Assembly (NCBI GenBank): GCA_020064725.1
Contig: JAGTWJ010000013.1
Span: forward strand, 62,001-126,000
Source of the DNA: Drechslerella dactyloides
Taxonomy: Eukaryota > Ascomycota > Orbiliomycetes > Orbiliales > Orbiliaceae
Length of the DNA: 64,000 nt
Direction: 5' to 3'
Under the pieces are notes generated by a model, which worked only from the letters and a program-made list of their open reading frames with translations, was not told the origin of the DNA and made no database searches. The position numbers and the translations under genes were made by a program. Of this stretch, positions 12,322 to 25,022 are shown in pieces (within the stretch, counting starts at the first letter, position 1; the number at the start of each line of letters is the position of its first letter).

Positions 12322-15300
12322 CTAGCTCACGCATACTGATGAGGCTCAAGTCGAGATCCAGATTCCGAGCGATCAACATGATCCGTCAATTGCCAATAGC
12401 TAATGTTATGATTTAAAATGTTGATTGCTCGGTGCTAGTAAATTAGTGACCTGATATATATACTTCAAGTACTTGCGAAGATGTGCGCAAAATATTTGCG
12501 CACTAACTTTCGATTTTCCCGAAATCATCCAGCATGGCCGCGACGGCATTATACATACCTGAAAGTTTATTTTATGGCCATGTTTCTAGAATAAAGATTA
12601 CAGATAGCCTCACCCAAACATATCAATTCAGCTGATCAGTAAAGTCTTTTGATGAAACTTAGCCCGACCTATCTTCCCTCGTTGGGCTGACCAATATTTT
12701 CTAAGGAAAGGGCTGGCGACTTATGTCCAGAATTACTTAGCTTAGCAGTTAACTTGCCAATGAATATAACAAAATTTTTTAATGCGAGGCTCAAAAGAAT
12801 GCCGTTTTCGGGGCTCCGCAAAATATATTTAAATATACCCTCATTTCATTTTGCAGAGGAATTCTAGATATAAGGTAAGAAAATCTTCTGATATGTATAT
12901 GTACTTGTTTGTAAAAGCGAACACGGATCACCATCAGATATAATATATATGCATGTGTACGTTGGCCGCCATCAATCGCCATCAAATTTAAGGATGCGCC
13001 GAATAGCGATGAAGCATGCTTACGTCCGAGTATTTTGAGCGTGCTTAAGCACAGTCTGATGACAAGGGCTGGTCTCGGGGCAGACAGACAAGGGCCAGAA
13101 CGAAGCCCGAGGCTACAGCCGGCTATGAAGAAGGGAAGACCCGACCAAGCCAGGGCGCCTAGGGCCGGGTCCACATGCGTTGTCCAACAGCGTCGGCTTG
13201 ACGGGGATGTATTGATGGGTGCCCGGCCGCATGCATCATGTGGGTTACACAAGGAACGGCTGCAGAGCAGAGTCAACGGCTGACAACATCTGTGCTAAGG
13301 GCAAGCCGTGTTTAGATATCCAATATGGCCAATTAAAAGTACGGAATCAACCGGCTTGAGATCTAATTGGCCTGGGCTATGAAACCTGTTTGGGTGGGAT
13401 GTTAGACCCCAACAGCTAGCTATACTGTGGCACCTGACTTCGCAGTGAGGCTGCATTGGTACGAAGGAGACAAGGGGTAGATGCCCGAGCGAAAGGAGAG
13501 CCCAATGACCGAATGAGCTGACGACTAAGAATGTGTAGAGATACCCCAATTTGGTAGCCGGGATTCTGATACTCCGCCGAGACTCCTAATGCGACACTTG
13601 GGCTTAGATCTATAGGGAGCTTTGGAGCACACGCCTCCGCGTAGGTACGTCCTCGTTGGGCAATCAGAACTTCTTCAACCTCCGGAGAAATGCTATCCTT
13701 AAGCATAGCATTGGGAACGCCGCTCGGGTGGGAGTTTGAATATAGGTCTAATCAGAATGATGTAGCCTCGCTGGGAGGGTCAGCATCCCCGAGACTAAGA
13801 ACCATGACGCTATAAAGCTCTATCTTTCTCATAAGCCTGATCCGCCTAATTACTCATCACAAAAACAGAAAGTTCAGGGTGCATTTGAATGTATACTTAC
13901 GTAGCATAATCATATAACTCCCACGGCGTGTTCGATACATTGATCTATAAAGTGCATTAACAATCGAGTCATCAAGCATTTGATGTGATCTATTGCTTGT
14001 TAATTTCCACGTCGTATGACAAGCATCTAGTCAGAGTGCGCGTGTATCAACATGCACACACACATGGGTACTGAGCTGGATAGCTTCTTAAGTACTGACG
14101 GATATGAAATAAGTGAACTGATGCCCGTATCGGCCATTGCGGCAAGCTGAGACTCAGTCTAGTGAGTCTATCCATCTGAGCTCGAGCGCTCGTTATGATA
14201 TTATCCAGGGCGCTGAAATTGTAGTGGCTTAAGAAGCTTCACCTCAGCTACTAAATCGGCTGCTTACTAGTCGGTTACTCATATTAGGACCATTGGTCAT
14301 TTCCGACGTCCCCGAGACTAGGCCATTTCCCCAATCCGGCCATCGATTTGACTCCCAGCGTCAACTGAAGAACGGATGAATGTAGATATATATTTGTAAG
14401 TTGTGAGTTTGCTAGCATTATTTCCCATTTGAGAACCGGAGACGCGGAAAGCACGTTCACGCATGTGGTCACAAAGACACCATTGAGTCCCAGGCGCAGA
14501 ATATACATCTCCGAATCCTTAACTTCTTTCAGCACGACTTCGGAGGCCGAACCGAAATCTGAGATCTAGATCAAACAGTCACGAATTTCAGTCCGTCCAA
14601 TTATATCGTTCACAATTGACTTGATAATGCAACGGGCAATGGGACTGTCAGGTTATTGATGTGTTCTAGATCACTCTTCTTGTGTTGTGGTCGCGATTGA
14701 TTGATCTGATGGGCGACATGGTGAGAACGGGACGGGCAGCAGCGGTCAAGCTCAATCAGATATATTGGAGTGACACGCGCACAGCATGGACAAAACTGGA
14801 TCATTAAAATGCTGAATACTAGATATTGCCGCCGTGAGGACGTAATCACCCTGTTTGGACTCCAGTATAGTATGTACTTGCGCGATGTGCATTTGACCCA
14901 GCTGGTGGCTAGTGGTACTTGTCCACAATGTCTTAAGTTCCATATACTCAGACACATCTCCTTCTGAACCAAGTAGTAGCGGTATAAACCGCCCTCCCGA
15001 GAAGGATCTAGCGAGGCTATAGGGGCTTTTCGAGTTACATCTGGCCCGCTTGATGCAATCTCTGTTGTCGAGTCGCGCAGAGCCTGGCGAGGGAAGTAAA
15101 TGAGTAGACAAGCACTAAATGCCCGAAACTCAGTGTTTCTTGTGCAAGTTAGACGGCGCATCGCTATACAGTCGTGATGACCTCTTAAGCTCTTGTTAGA
15201 CAGCATCGTCTGTGTTTGGCCGTTTTCGTGAGACAATATGATTGGCTGGAGGCTCCGGAGGGCTCAAGAGAACGCACGGAAGTGCTTCTTCATAATGTGG

Positions 15301-15893
15301 TAAGATATTGACGATTCAGGTGTTCAGAGAATGCATGCATGACTCTGGGAGTATGCCTTACCAAGATTCTAATGGATAGTGCACATTGAATTCGGTGTCT
15401 GGATGCAAAAAGGCATTGAACTTGAGTTGGCCTTGACTATCAACACGATCAACACTTGGGTACATGCAGTCGTCCACACAAAAAGAATCGGAATAGTGGA
15501 GCAAAGTTGTCGCAAGCCAGACACATTCTGGATCCAAGTTTGTATGCATATGTGGTGTTTTTTTTTGTTTTTTTTTTTGAGAGCTGTGCACGCCATGAAG
15601 GACTTTTAAAGAGGGTTGTTAAGAGATCTAATATAAATATTTGATAGGAATTTATAATGTGTCAACATGTTAGCTTTCTTTTCAACGCTACTGTAAAAAA
15701 GAATGGTGAGTTGAATTGGGTGAAGGATTTTTTAAAAAACGGGCCCATTATTTCGGGCTATCCTTCTTTTTTTTGTGGACGACTGCACTTGATAACGCTG
15801 GAGCCGCAGGTCTTCTCGAATGAGAAAGATCAGAGCCATTCAGCAATTCCGTGAATACCTATACGAAATGTTGGTACGCGCATGTGGGTACGC

Positions 15894-15996
15894 GTATGTA
15901 TGTATGTATGTATGTATGTATGTATGTATGTATGTATGTATGTATGTATGTATGTATGTATGTATGTATGTATGTATGTATGTATGTATGTATGTA
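15894..15996. repeat. GTAT tetranucleotide microsatellite, about 25 copies
   Basis: An almost perfect run of GTAT over about 103 bp, flanked by GTACGC on the left and GTACTTG on the right. Because the unit is 4 bp, it creates long repetitive open frames (MYVC or YIHT repeats) in several frames on both strands; these are artefacts. Copy number is likely polymorphic between strains. Confidence 0.97.
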
Positions 15997-18900
15997 CTTG
16001 TATGCACTCGATACTCACGAACTTTATGAGACGTCTTGGATTTTATGTCAGAGTCTTCCCGTCTTCCCAAAATATACTTATACATCCTGTATTGACATGA
16101 TGTTAGTAGTTGGGTCTGTGTTGTGGTCTAGGTTGCTGATTTCTGCTGCGTGGAATACATACGGGCAAAGATTAGGCGTTTCATCCGGAAGCTCGCTCGT
16201 ACCCAGTACTGCGTGCTCGCGTGCTCAGTGCACTCTACCAATATCCGATGGTCTTCGAAAATCCCGCAGTTCTACAGCCTGGATTTCGGGAATTCGGTAA
16301 ATGCCGTTCCTCAGAGTGGTACGTAGAGTACCCAATCAAATAACTTGTAAATAAATTATATAGGTCACGTACATGTAGATATCATATATGTACTATACGT
16401 GCGGGATTGGAGCGCATGTGCGTCCGCCCATACTCGCTTGCCTTGTAAAATCTTGTACCTCTCTGGGTGTAGGGGCGATTCTGGAGCAGCCGAATTTTGT
16501 TTGCCCCAGAGCCTATTGGTTGCGAGCCAGCACTCCGTAAGCCATAAATATAGTTGCGAGATTTGTGCAATGCAACTATCTGCTCTCCGCCAAGCCTGCG
16601 GGTCATCACAAACAAGGCCAGCAGTTGTCGAGGGGAAGACTCCTCAGGGTAGGTGGGCGGCAGCAGGCTAGACAAGCCGGCAGATGTGGTGATGCAACAT
16701 GTAGTCTTACCTCAAACTCATCACATTTTGTGGCAGGCACCGATCCACCCAATGGCTAAGCTTTGCTACTCATTAATGTTCCGTCCATCTCGACGAAAAT
16801 TGCTCTATAAACTGGGCTAACGACATGAGTAGTACGGGGCACTGAGCAAAAGAAAGAAAATGACAAAAGAGGACGAAGACGAAGAAGACGAAGATGATCA
16901 ACAAAGACTGCTAGTAGCCTCTTGGGTTTGAAGCCGGGCATGCAAGCCATGCATGCTGCGAACGGGAGACAAGCTTACGCTCATACGTACCGCCTCTATT
17001 GATATCGCTGACTCGAGCTCCCGTGAAAACATGCCTGTTGTCTGAGCTCAATTGGAGTTATATCGAGGCGGCAGTTGTATTGTCATTGGTTCCCTTGATC
17101 CTCTCTCGCTACTTCCCTCTGGCCGAGCAAAGGGCGATCATTTGATTCCCGCATCCTATAATTTGGAACCCCAAGATTAGTTGGCAGCATGAAGACTAAT
17201 CTTGAATAAGGGAAGTGGGTCCTTCTGCCGCTCCATTCTTGACAGTTCATGCACCTGCAGCCCTGCTTGGACCACACAATCAGAGCCCGCCTCCACACCA
17301 TCGTTTACAGGACCAGTGAACGAGCGACTATTTGCGCACTACTTTAGGAATTTCCCGAATAAAGGAAGAACGGCACCCACAACGACGACAACAATAGAAG
17401 ACATTCTACGCTTCGTCAGCTGTACTGCCGCTGCGGCTAGATCGATCGCGACCTCTTAACCCTGTAGAAATCAATACAACCTTAGCAACCTCGGTGCCAA
17501 TATCAAGACAAGCAGAAGAGTAATCACGTGTACGTAATAACTTCCGTTGAAACTGCGTGCGCACTTTCTCAAATAAGAAACATTGTTCAATCTTACGAGC
17601 AGATATATATACATGTAGGAACGAACGCACTTTTGTTTCGCTCTCCTCTCGGCCGTGATAACTAGCATCGTTGCCGTTTCTAACACCAAACAGACTTAGC
17701 TTAGCCGATATAGAGGGCTCAGACAGCAGCACGAGGTGTAGTAGTAGTCTCGGGGACGCTGCACGAAATGCGTACTACTGGTTACTCCTCACTTTCCGCC
17801 GAGAAATGCCAAGGGCTGCTCGCACATTGCCCAAAGCTTTCGCTTTATGTAAAATGAGGATAATCGCAAGTCGCTGGCCGCTTTGATTATTTTGAGCGAT
17901 ACCCAGACTGTGCGAATAAATAATGCACATCAGAAAAAGAAAGGAAACATTGTCTCGCTATTTGCTTATGCCTTACTTCAGAGTTACGGAAGAGTTACTC
18001 GATCGTAGACAGCTTACAAGCCGCACATCTTTCGTTCACCCATCCCTAGCAATGACCACTTCAGCAAATCTCGGCGAACGCAGCATCCCAGAAGCATCAT
18101 CTTTATTGCCGTTGGTGACGAGGGCAAAATCAGATTGCAAGTAGCAAGGGTGCACACGCCATGCCATGCGAGGTGAAAAAGAAAAAAAAAAGAAACGATC
18201 AGAAAACGTCTCAAGCCAGCCGACCAACTGGAGCACGCCCGCTCCAGATTCTGCTGCTATCCTCTCGTGCGTGTTTTAGCGGCATCCCGATAATTACTTA
18301 GTGAATTGAAGACGGAGGCAGAAGAAGTAACCTTTTGTTCGGTTCTCGTTGTCCCTCTTCAGTCAGTCTGGTCCCGCTCGTGTCCTCCTCCGACTTTTTT
18401 TCGAGCTTTGAATATAATACTCCGCCATTCGTCTACCTATTGTGGAGGCTCCGGTCGCTTCATATCTTTTCGAAATTTCCTTGTTGATCGGAGAGTCACA
18501 GCAGTGTCGCCATATCTATCTAGCTCGAACTTGGTCGGGTGTCGCTGGTTTCTTACCCCAACGAAAAGTGCTGGGGCCACCCAGTCTGCGGGCGGCTGTG
18601 CTATCCAATCGACCTCTATTTCGCTTTTCAAAGGTTTGTATCTGGAGCGTTAAATATCTTTTTACGATAATGGCATATGGCAAATTATACTGAATCTCTT
18701 TCTGGGTACCTCGCAGCATGTGCTCTTCTGTCTTCACCTGTCGGGTGGCTGACTGGTTTGCATTTGCGCTTGCTGATTACCTCGGTTGCTATTATAGGTC
18801 AGGCCCAGGTCCGCTTGGTGGAATATAAACTTTCGCCCGAACGGAAAGCAAAAATTACAGGCGAAGAGACGAAAAAAAGAAATATCAAGGGGAACCTTCA

Positions 18901-19284
18901 TCGTCACAGGCAGAGACCTGTTGCAATTACGCACATCGCCAAGTCAAAAATTCAACTACAACGAGGCCATCCCATCAGCCGGGTCCATCAAATCTACTCC
19001 CGACCGAGAGCGGCGTTGGATATCCCTCTGCATCTGAAAAGCGTCTCTCCGCGAGCGCTTGAGTCGACTATTGTCGACCGAGTGTTACATCCGTTAGATC
19101 ATCGAAACCGCTTGGGTTGCTTCTGAACAGCTGCTCGCGTGACACCTCCGGCACTGAACACCACCTGCTCACCGAGATTCCTTGATATATCGATAGACGA
19201 CAGCACATCTTGCAGACTGTCGGCACGATCCGAAGACATATCTCACGCCTGTTTCTCTCTTCGCAGCCTCGACCTTTTTTTTCT

Positions 19285-19376
19285 TTCTTTTTCTTAAACT
19301 CCCCAGCTTATCTTTCCGTCAGCTCTCCTCCATCTCGGCGACTACAAGAGCCTGGAACGTTGTTCCTGAGTGCTTA
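19285..19376 (+). promoter_or_regulatory. pyrimidine-rich leader of the AcuK-type gene
   Basis: CT-rich DNA (TTTTTTTTCTTTCTTTTTCTT near 19276-19296, then CTCTCCTCCATCTCGG) directly precedes the ATG at 19377. Such CT blocks are usual at transcription starts of filamentous fungal genes. No TATA box is evident nearby. Confidence 0.4.
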
Positions 19377-21482
19377 ATGTCGAGTGTGAACAACGGCACG
19401 ACGTCACCAACTGCGGTGAAAGCTTCCTCGAAGAGCGGCCTCAGCAGTTCAGCTGCTAAGGATCCGTCTCGCCCGCGAAGGAAAAAGGCCAGAAGAGCCT
19501 GTCATGCTTGCCAGAGAGCACACCTGACGTGTGGTAGGACAAGATATCTTGCTTGATGTTGGATTTCATACAAGCTTCAATTCTCGATCGCATACACCCT
19601 AAATAGATTGAGAAGCAGAATGCCGTTCTAGAATCTCCGATTTAGCTGACCCGATCGCCATCTGCCTTGGATTGACTCCAATCTCATTAGGTGACGAACG
19701 ACCATGCCAACGCTGCATCAAGAGAGGTCTCCAGGACCTCTGCGCGGACGGTGTGCGGAAAAAGGCAAAGTACCTCCATGATGCGCCTATCGATCCTTCG
19801 CCGCCGCAAGACCACCTTCGTCCTACCCAAGGGCAAAAGCAACCCCCCTCGAACCCTGGTATTTATACGGGGGATGGCACCATCAATCCGCTCTCGATGG
19901 ATCAGACACCGGATCTCCTCAGGCCTCAAATAAGTGCCGCTGCTGACGCAAACCTGGGACTGGGAGCCATGCCTTCATCATCTCAGAATCCTCAACAGCA
20001 GCAGCAGTTCGGAAACCCCCCCTTGTTCGACCCTGCTGACCCCTCCATCTACAACTTCGATATCGCCTCGTTGAACTTTGGATCCCATTACGGTGCCCTG
20101 GAATTCGGCATGCTCGGCCATATGACCGGTGGCGGAGCTAACGCGACAACACCAGAATCCAATGGATCTGGCAACTATCAACAACAGGCGCCTTTCTCGC
20201 CGTCCGGTGGACCGGCATTCCTCGCACTTGGTGACACCGGGTTCATGAATGACTGGAACAACTCGCGCCAGAATAGCACGGGGAATCTCCTATCTGCCAC
20301 GACTGGCGCACATCCCAACCACGCCTTCACCGTTACAAACGGCCCAGGCAGTGGATTGACGTCTCCTTCACCCCCTCTCCCGTCTCCCAAGCACCCTCCC
20401 GCAATGTACGATCTCAACGTACCCTCGGCTACCGCCTCTCCGCCGATGCAAGTTTCCAACTTCTATAGTCCTGCCACCGCGCGCCCCCTGAATTATGAGA
20501 ATCTTTTCGGCCATAGTCACCAAACCTCCATGTCTGCTCCTATGACGAAGCCAATCCATCAAAACCCGCCGGGCCGCCGACCTAAAGATCCCTCCACATT
20601 GTACACCGCTGTCACCCGGCCGTACTCATACACTGCTGGCTTCCACCGGCTCTTGGTGGTGCTGAGAAGCCGCTTCCCGCCGCCCTTGCTTAACAGGATT
20701 GCCAGGTCGATGGCGTCATATCGCCCATCTTTCATTGCTTGCACAAAAACCCTTAAGGAAGACGACCTCCTTTTCATGGAGAAGTGCTTCCAGCGCACCC
20801 TGTGGGAGTACGAAAAGTTTATTGGTCAGTGTGGCACGCCCACCATTGTCTGTCGCAGAACAGGCGAAGTCGCCGCCGTGGGTAAAGAGTTTTGCCATCT
20901 CACATCTTGGCCAAAGGACGTGCTGCTTGGCAAAGCGCAGAATCTGAATACAAATTTCGGGAACAGCAGCCTTGGAGAACGAGAGCAGCAACTCATATAT
21001 TCTCAGCAGACGCAGTCTGCAGGTACGGAACAACATCCTAAGCCGGTATTTCTAGCGGAGTTGCTAGATCAGGAATCGGTAGTCGAGTTCTACGAGCAAT
21101 TCGCAAAGCTTGCATTTGGAGACGCTAGAGGGTCCGTAATGACCAAGTGCAAACTATTGAAATATCTACCAGCGGAGAACTCTAGCGCCACTGAAGCCGA
21201 CAATGGGAGGCGAAGGAGAACCGGCACTACTACTCCTGGAAGAGGTCCTACCGCCCAGATATCTAGGAATGGCGTCGTCGGAGAAAGCGGACTTGATAGT
21301 CTGGCAAAAGACGGAAAGGTAGACTGCACATTTTGTTGGACGGTTAAGAGAGATATGTTCGACATCCCTATGTTGATAATCGGAAACGTGAGATACTCCT
21401 TCCAGCGCAAGATTCTTGTGACGTTCCCACTAACTCTTTGCGTCTTCAGTTCCTACCAATCCTGCAAGGCCACCCTTCTTGA
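19377..21482 (+). CDS. acuK: Zn2Cys6 gluconeogenesis regulator, AcuK/ERT1 family
   Basis: Nuclear transcription factor; the family activates gluconeogenic genes (PEP carboxykinase, fructose-1,6-bisphosphatase) and respiratory genes on non-fermentable carbon. Three exons: 19377-19533, 19691-21387, 21450-21482; 628 residues. The 157-bp intron 1 interrupts the zinc cluster just after its third cysteine; splicing yields CHACQRAHLTC then GDERPCQRCIKRG, with the basic lead RPRRKKARRA before and VRKKAKYLHDAP after. Middle: a Gln/Pro/Ser-rich region with the conserved YGALEFGMLGHM. C-terminal PAS-like part: RPSFIACTKTL, MEKCFQRTLWEYEKFI, CGTPTIVCRRTGEVAAVGKEF. It ends in VDCTFCWTVKRDMFDIPML; a 62-bp intron then gives the terminal GNFLPIL block and TGA at 21480. 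Family call is firm; AcuK rather than the paralog AcuM rests on similarity to remembered AcuK sequence. Confidence 0.93.
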
Positions 21483-22196
21483 GCCTTCGTATGCGGTCAG
21501 GTGTCTCACAACATATGCGCTCTCTTGGAGGGCATTATATATATTGTTGTTTGCCGATTTGCGCGTGCGCGGTTACTTTCCCATAACATATTCGGATCCT
21601 GATCTGATACCTTTTGGATGCTTTTTTCTATATTGCCATCCCAGATATCCCCAAGTCCCGTTGACTATCGTTTATGTCAGGAATCCAGGCGTTTCTGTTG
21701 TCTTCAAGCAGCTTTGTGTTTCTGATACCTATCGCTTCACATCGGCATGTGAAATGGCGCCTCGCATGCTTTTCTTTGTATATTCCTCCTTTTTGGTAGC
21801 TAGTCGACATCTCAAAAGTGTATCTATGTTCTGAAAGGCAACTCATGGTGCCACTCTTATAAAGCCCATCGAGGTAGAGGTCTCGTAGTAGCGGTGGCTT
21901 TTCTAGTTCTGCAGCGCATACATATGATTCTTAAACAGCAATCGGTTCAACCGATGAGCGCGATACCTGCTCGACATACATACAATGGTGCGCGAGCCTC
22001 TCTCTCTCTGCTAGCGAGTGTCGCCAGAATATTGGAAAGCACAACGCTGGGAAACGTCGTAAGTTCAGAAAACCGTACAGACAAGCCCGATGACAAATGA
22101 TGACAAAAAAAAAGCCAAACCAGAAAGAGGCATATTACACACACTACAATTATTAAGTAGATTCTATAAAGTAACGGTGGCAGATAAGTCAATCTG
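21483..22196. other. convergent intergenic region
   Basis: Three-prime sides of the AcuK-type gene (plus) and the hydrolase-fold gene (minus). AT-rich; no further coding or RNA signal seen. The open frame reading on from 21388 is intron and downstream sequence. Confidence 0.6.
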
Positions 22197-24106
22197 TCAT
22201 TTGAGCAACCGTCGCCGCCGACGCTCCATCGCTAGCTGTTCGACCACTTTCCCTATTTGCTCCTTTCGAGCCTTCCACCGACTTGCTCGTTTTGGCTCCA
22301 GGTCAAATACACCAGTCAACCAGGCTGCCATATTCTCCGCTTCTTCCACCCCATCGCTAATCTCTGCAGCTGCAGTAATGAAGCAATGACCGGCCTTTTT
22401 CTTTACAACATGCTGAATAAAGAAGTCCCCAAAGCTGGACTCTGAGGATGAACAGGCGGCAGAAGCGAATACTTCCTCAGCTTCCTCATGTTTTCGCGCC
22501 GGTGGCAGTTCTGGAGAATAGTGGGTGCTGCTTAGAATTCCATCTGCCGTGGTAGGACGAGGCAAGCCTTGGACTGATTGTGAGCCACTAGTGATATGAT
22601 TCCGCGGATCGAGGTCGTCTGATTCTTCCTTCAGCAAGTCATCTATTGTCCTGGGTTTCTGCGGGTACAGTGAAGCTCGTGCTGCTCCCACAAATTCGCC
22701 AATCTGTCGATGGAGTATATCACCGTCGCCGTTGACGATCCGCATGGCAGGAACCGTTAGCTTTCCGATGAGGTCTAGCGGAGGGTATGACTTTGGCTTT
22801 CGTAAACGTCTTTTAAACCAGTAGCGTTGAAGTTCATCGATCCACCTTGGAGTGTGCTCTGGGTCGGCGAGCTTTGTATCTTCGATTATGGAGAGAAGCT
22901 CTGTCCAGATATTCACGCCAGAGGAACTGAACCAGTAAAGCGGTGATACGAAAGGGTCTGTGAAGTCTTCGGCAGTAGCAAGGTATCGTGAACGGAGATA
23001 TTTGAGGTCCTCTGTAGCAAGAAAAGGGTTGTCCGATAACGGTGAAAAGGTAGAGAGAATCGTGTGCGAGAGACCCATCTCTTCGAGATAGGATCCGGGT
23101 AGCTCCTTGAGAGAATTAAGAGTAATCGCATCGTCGTTTCCAAAGCCAAGATCTCTATACTCCTGTATGTGCTGTCCGAGCCTATCAATTGACCTTGGTA
23201 AGGATGACAGCTCGGACTCTGAGATACCGGGAAGAGGATCGAATGCCCAGTCAACGATAGGTGTCCAAGCCCCGGCTGCTATAATACCGGATTCACGACC
23301 TTCGGTTATACCTATGGACATAGCCAAGCTGCCACCAATACCAGTTCCCAGCACTGCAAGAAGGCGACCCGAAAGGTTTTCGGCGTATGTTTCGAGGTTG
23401 ACCGTGTGCATCTGCCTTCGGACCCAGTCTAAAGCTGCAAGTGCATCATGGAGGGAGAGCGGAAATGGTTGCGAGATACGGTATCCGACGGATACAACGG
23501 TCGCACAGGTGAGCTGGGAAAGGTAAGCAACGACATGGTGCTCGTTGGTGGTGATGATCGGGTTTGTCCCGCGCGACGGCAGATACAGGATGATGGGAGA
23601 TTGTGATGTTGTTTCGCTTGACCTGTAGACACTGTGGGAGGGTTACTTGTTGTCCAAGATGTGCGAAGTGTTATAGCATTGGGTGGGGCCCGATGGAAGT
23701 GCGGACTCGACATCGTTTACCGGAGAAGGATACTCCCAGCGGCATTGCGCGGGAGAACAATATCCTCACAGGTCACCTTCTTGGCAACCGGGCTGTAACG
23801 TTGATAATCGCGTAAACAAGGGTATTGGCGCAAATCGCCGCCATCGAGCTGGTCGAATGGATTATATCGTGGCTTTCCGGCGAGGTGATTGGTGTAGAAC
23901 GCGACGTATTGCGGGTGGTAAAATTCGTAAAGGTTGTTCGGGAACCTGGGTGGGTACGGACTGGAGCCGCTCGATTGGTGTCGACGCAATGGACCGAAGC
24001 CGAGGCGCCGCCCCAGCCACAAGCGCGATCTAAACTCTATCGATCGAGCAGTTGGTAAAAATGGAGCGATGGGGATGGCGACTGGATGGTGCCGTGGTGG
24101 TATCAT
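22197..24106 (-). CDS. alpha/beta-hydrolase-fold protein, probably mitochondrial
   Basis: Two exons: 24106-23721 and 23622-22197, intron 98 bp (GTAAAC...CTACAG); 603 residues. From the ATG at 24106 the first 45 residues are Arg-rich without acids until FRSRLWLGRRLG and end RRHQSS, a good mitochondrial presequence. The hydrolase core starts at SQSPIILYLPSRGTNP (oxyanion region, with PSRG instead of the usual HGG). It continues through VVSVGYRISQPFPLSLHDALAALDW, and reaches the elbow LAVLGTGIGGSLA (about residues 218-230). A Thr (about 222) sits where Ser is expected. SGIIAAGAWTPIVDW follows. The second half has a Lys/Arg/Glu-rich linker and HCFITAAAEISD, a candidate catalytic His. A start further upstream through another exon is possible. 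Enzymatic function is uncertain; it may be non-catalytic. Confidence 0.82.
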
Positions 24107-25022
24107 GCGGATAGTCGACAGTCCCGGCGAGAAAAGCGCCAACCGGTTGGTGTTTGGGCGAGAGGAAATCTGGCAACGCGAGCTGAACTCTTTCAGCCAG
24201 TGGTAGGCGTGCTGGGTGATCCAGGACGATTGTAGCTGGATTCAATCGTCAAGCGGAGGATCCGGCAAACGCGCAGCGATGTCTCAGGGCTGGCCATCGC
24301 GGGAGGGGGTTTAGTTTCTCGACGCGATGGCAGTGGCGGTGGTGGTTCCAAATGTGGCGCATTGAAGTATGCACACGCCACTGTTCAACACAGTAGCACG
24401 TTGCACTTTTGCTTATCGATGGAGCAAATTCATGACAGGCTGATGATGAGAGTTGAGGGAGTAGGAGGCAATGTGCTCGTGAGCATGACAGACTCCAGAT
24501 ACCATTTGAAGCTGGGCTTATCCTGGAGTAAGGCTTGGAGCAGGTGCTGGGTGGAATAGCCTGAGAGATGTAGCAGGTGAGGGAGCCTCTGTTGTGTTGA
24601 TGATGCCGGCGATGGTGGTTGCAGCAAGGGAATCATAAGCTGCGGTGACGTTTGAATGTTTAGAAATATTTTGACATCTACTTCCTCTTCTCTTTCTGCT
24701 CCCTCTTCTCCCCTCCTCAACACCCTCTTGCATCCCTGCTTCTCAGCTTCTTCTGCACCAATCCCCATCAACTCTACACTCACCTATCCCTTCTTCGACA
24801 AACATTTTCCAGCAGCATCCTCAGCTCTCCATCGCTCTGCTGACTTGGGGTCATCTCGAATAACCCACATTACTATCCAGAAACCCACCGCCACACGTAT
24901 TCTTAGGGCATCGCTCTCAGCTCTTGTAGGTTTCTGTCCCAATCCAGTCCCTCCCTCATCCAGCCAGTGAGGAGTATCTGCAGCCCTCGAGTTTACAGCC
25001 CAGCTACCCCCCCTTCTGTATA
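24107..25022. promoter_or_regulatory. divergent intergenic/promoter region
   Basis: A 0.9-kb region separates two divergently transcribed genes. The right part (24650-25000) is CT-rich on the plus strand (TCTTCTCTTTCTGCTCCCTC and similar), as expected for the leader of the plus-strand gene. The 104-codon frame at 24656-24970 is a by-product of this composition. No TATA box is clear on either strand. Confidence 0.45.

Larger units (their letters stand above)
12322..19376. other. long gene-poor interval upstream of the AcuK-type gene
   Basis: Seven kilobases without a supported gene. Open frames such as the 161-codon minus frame at 12791-13276 and the 208-codon minus frame at 14610-15236 lack recognisable motifs and continue in no neighbouring exon. 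Notable contents: several AGTCTCGGGG words (both orientations, near 13790, 14310 and 17745), T-rich tracts near 15558-15580, the GTAT microsatellite at 15894-15996, and a GAAGAC-like purine repeat near 16867-16900. The last kilobase (18.3-19.37 kb) is pyrimidine-rich and is the probable promoter and leader of the downstream regulator. Confidence 0.55.

Noticed and set aside
12791..13276. Minus-strand frame of 161 codons
   Set aside because: Overlaps a GC-rich patch and an AT-rich patch with no change in frame character; no recognisable domain.
15820..16300. Several overlapping MYVC or YIHT repeat proteins
   Set aside because: Direct translation of the GTAT microsatellite; a tandem tetranucleotide, neither a gene nor a CRISPR array.
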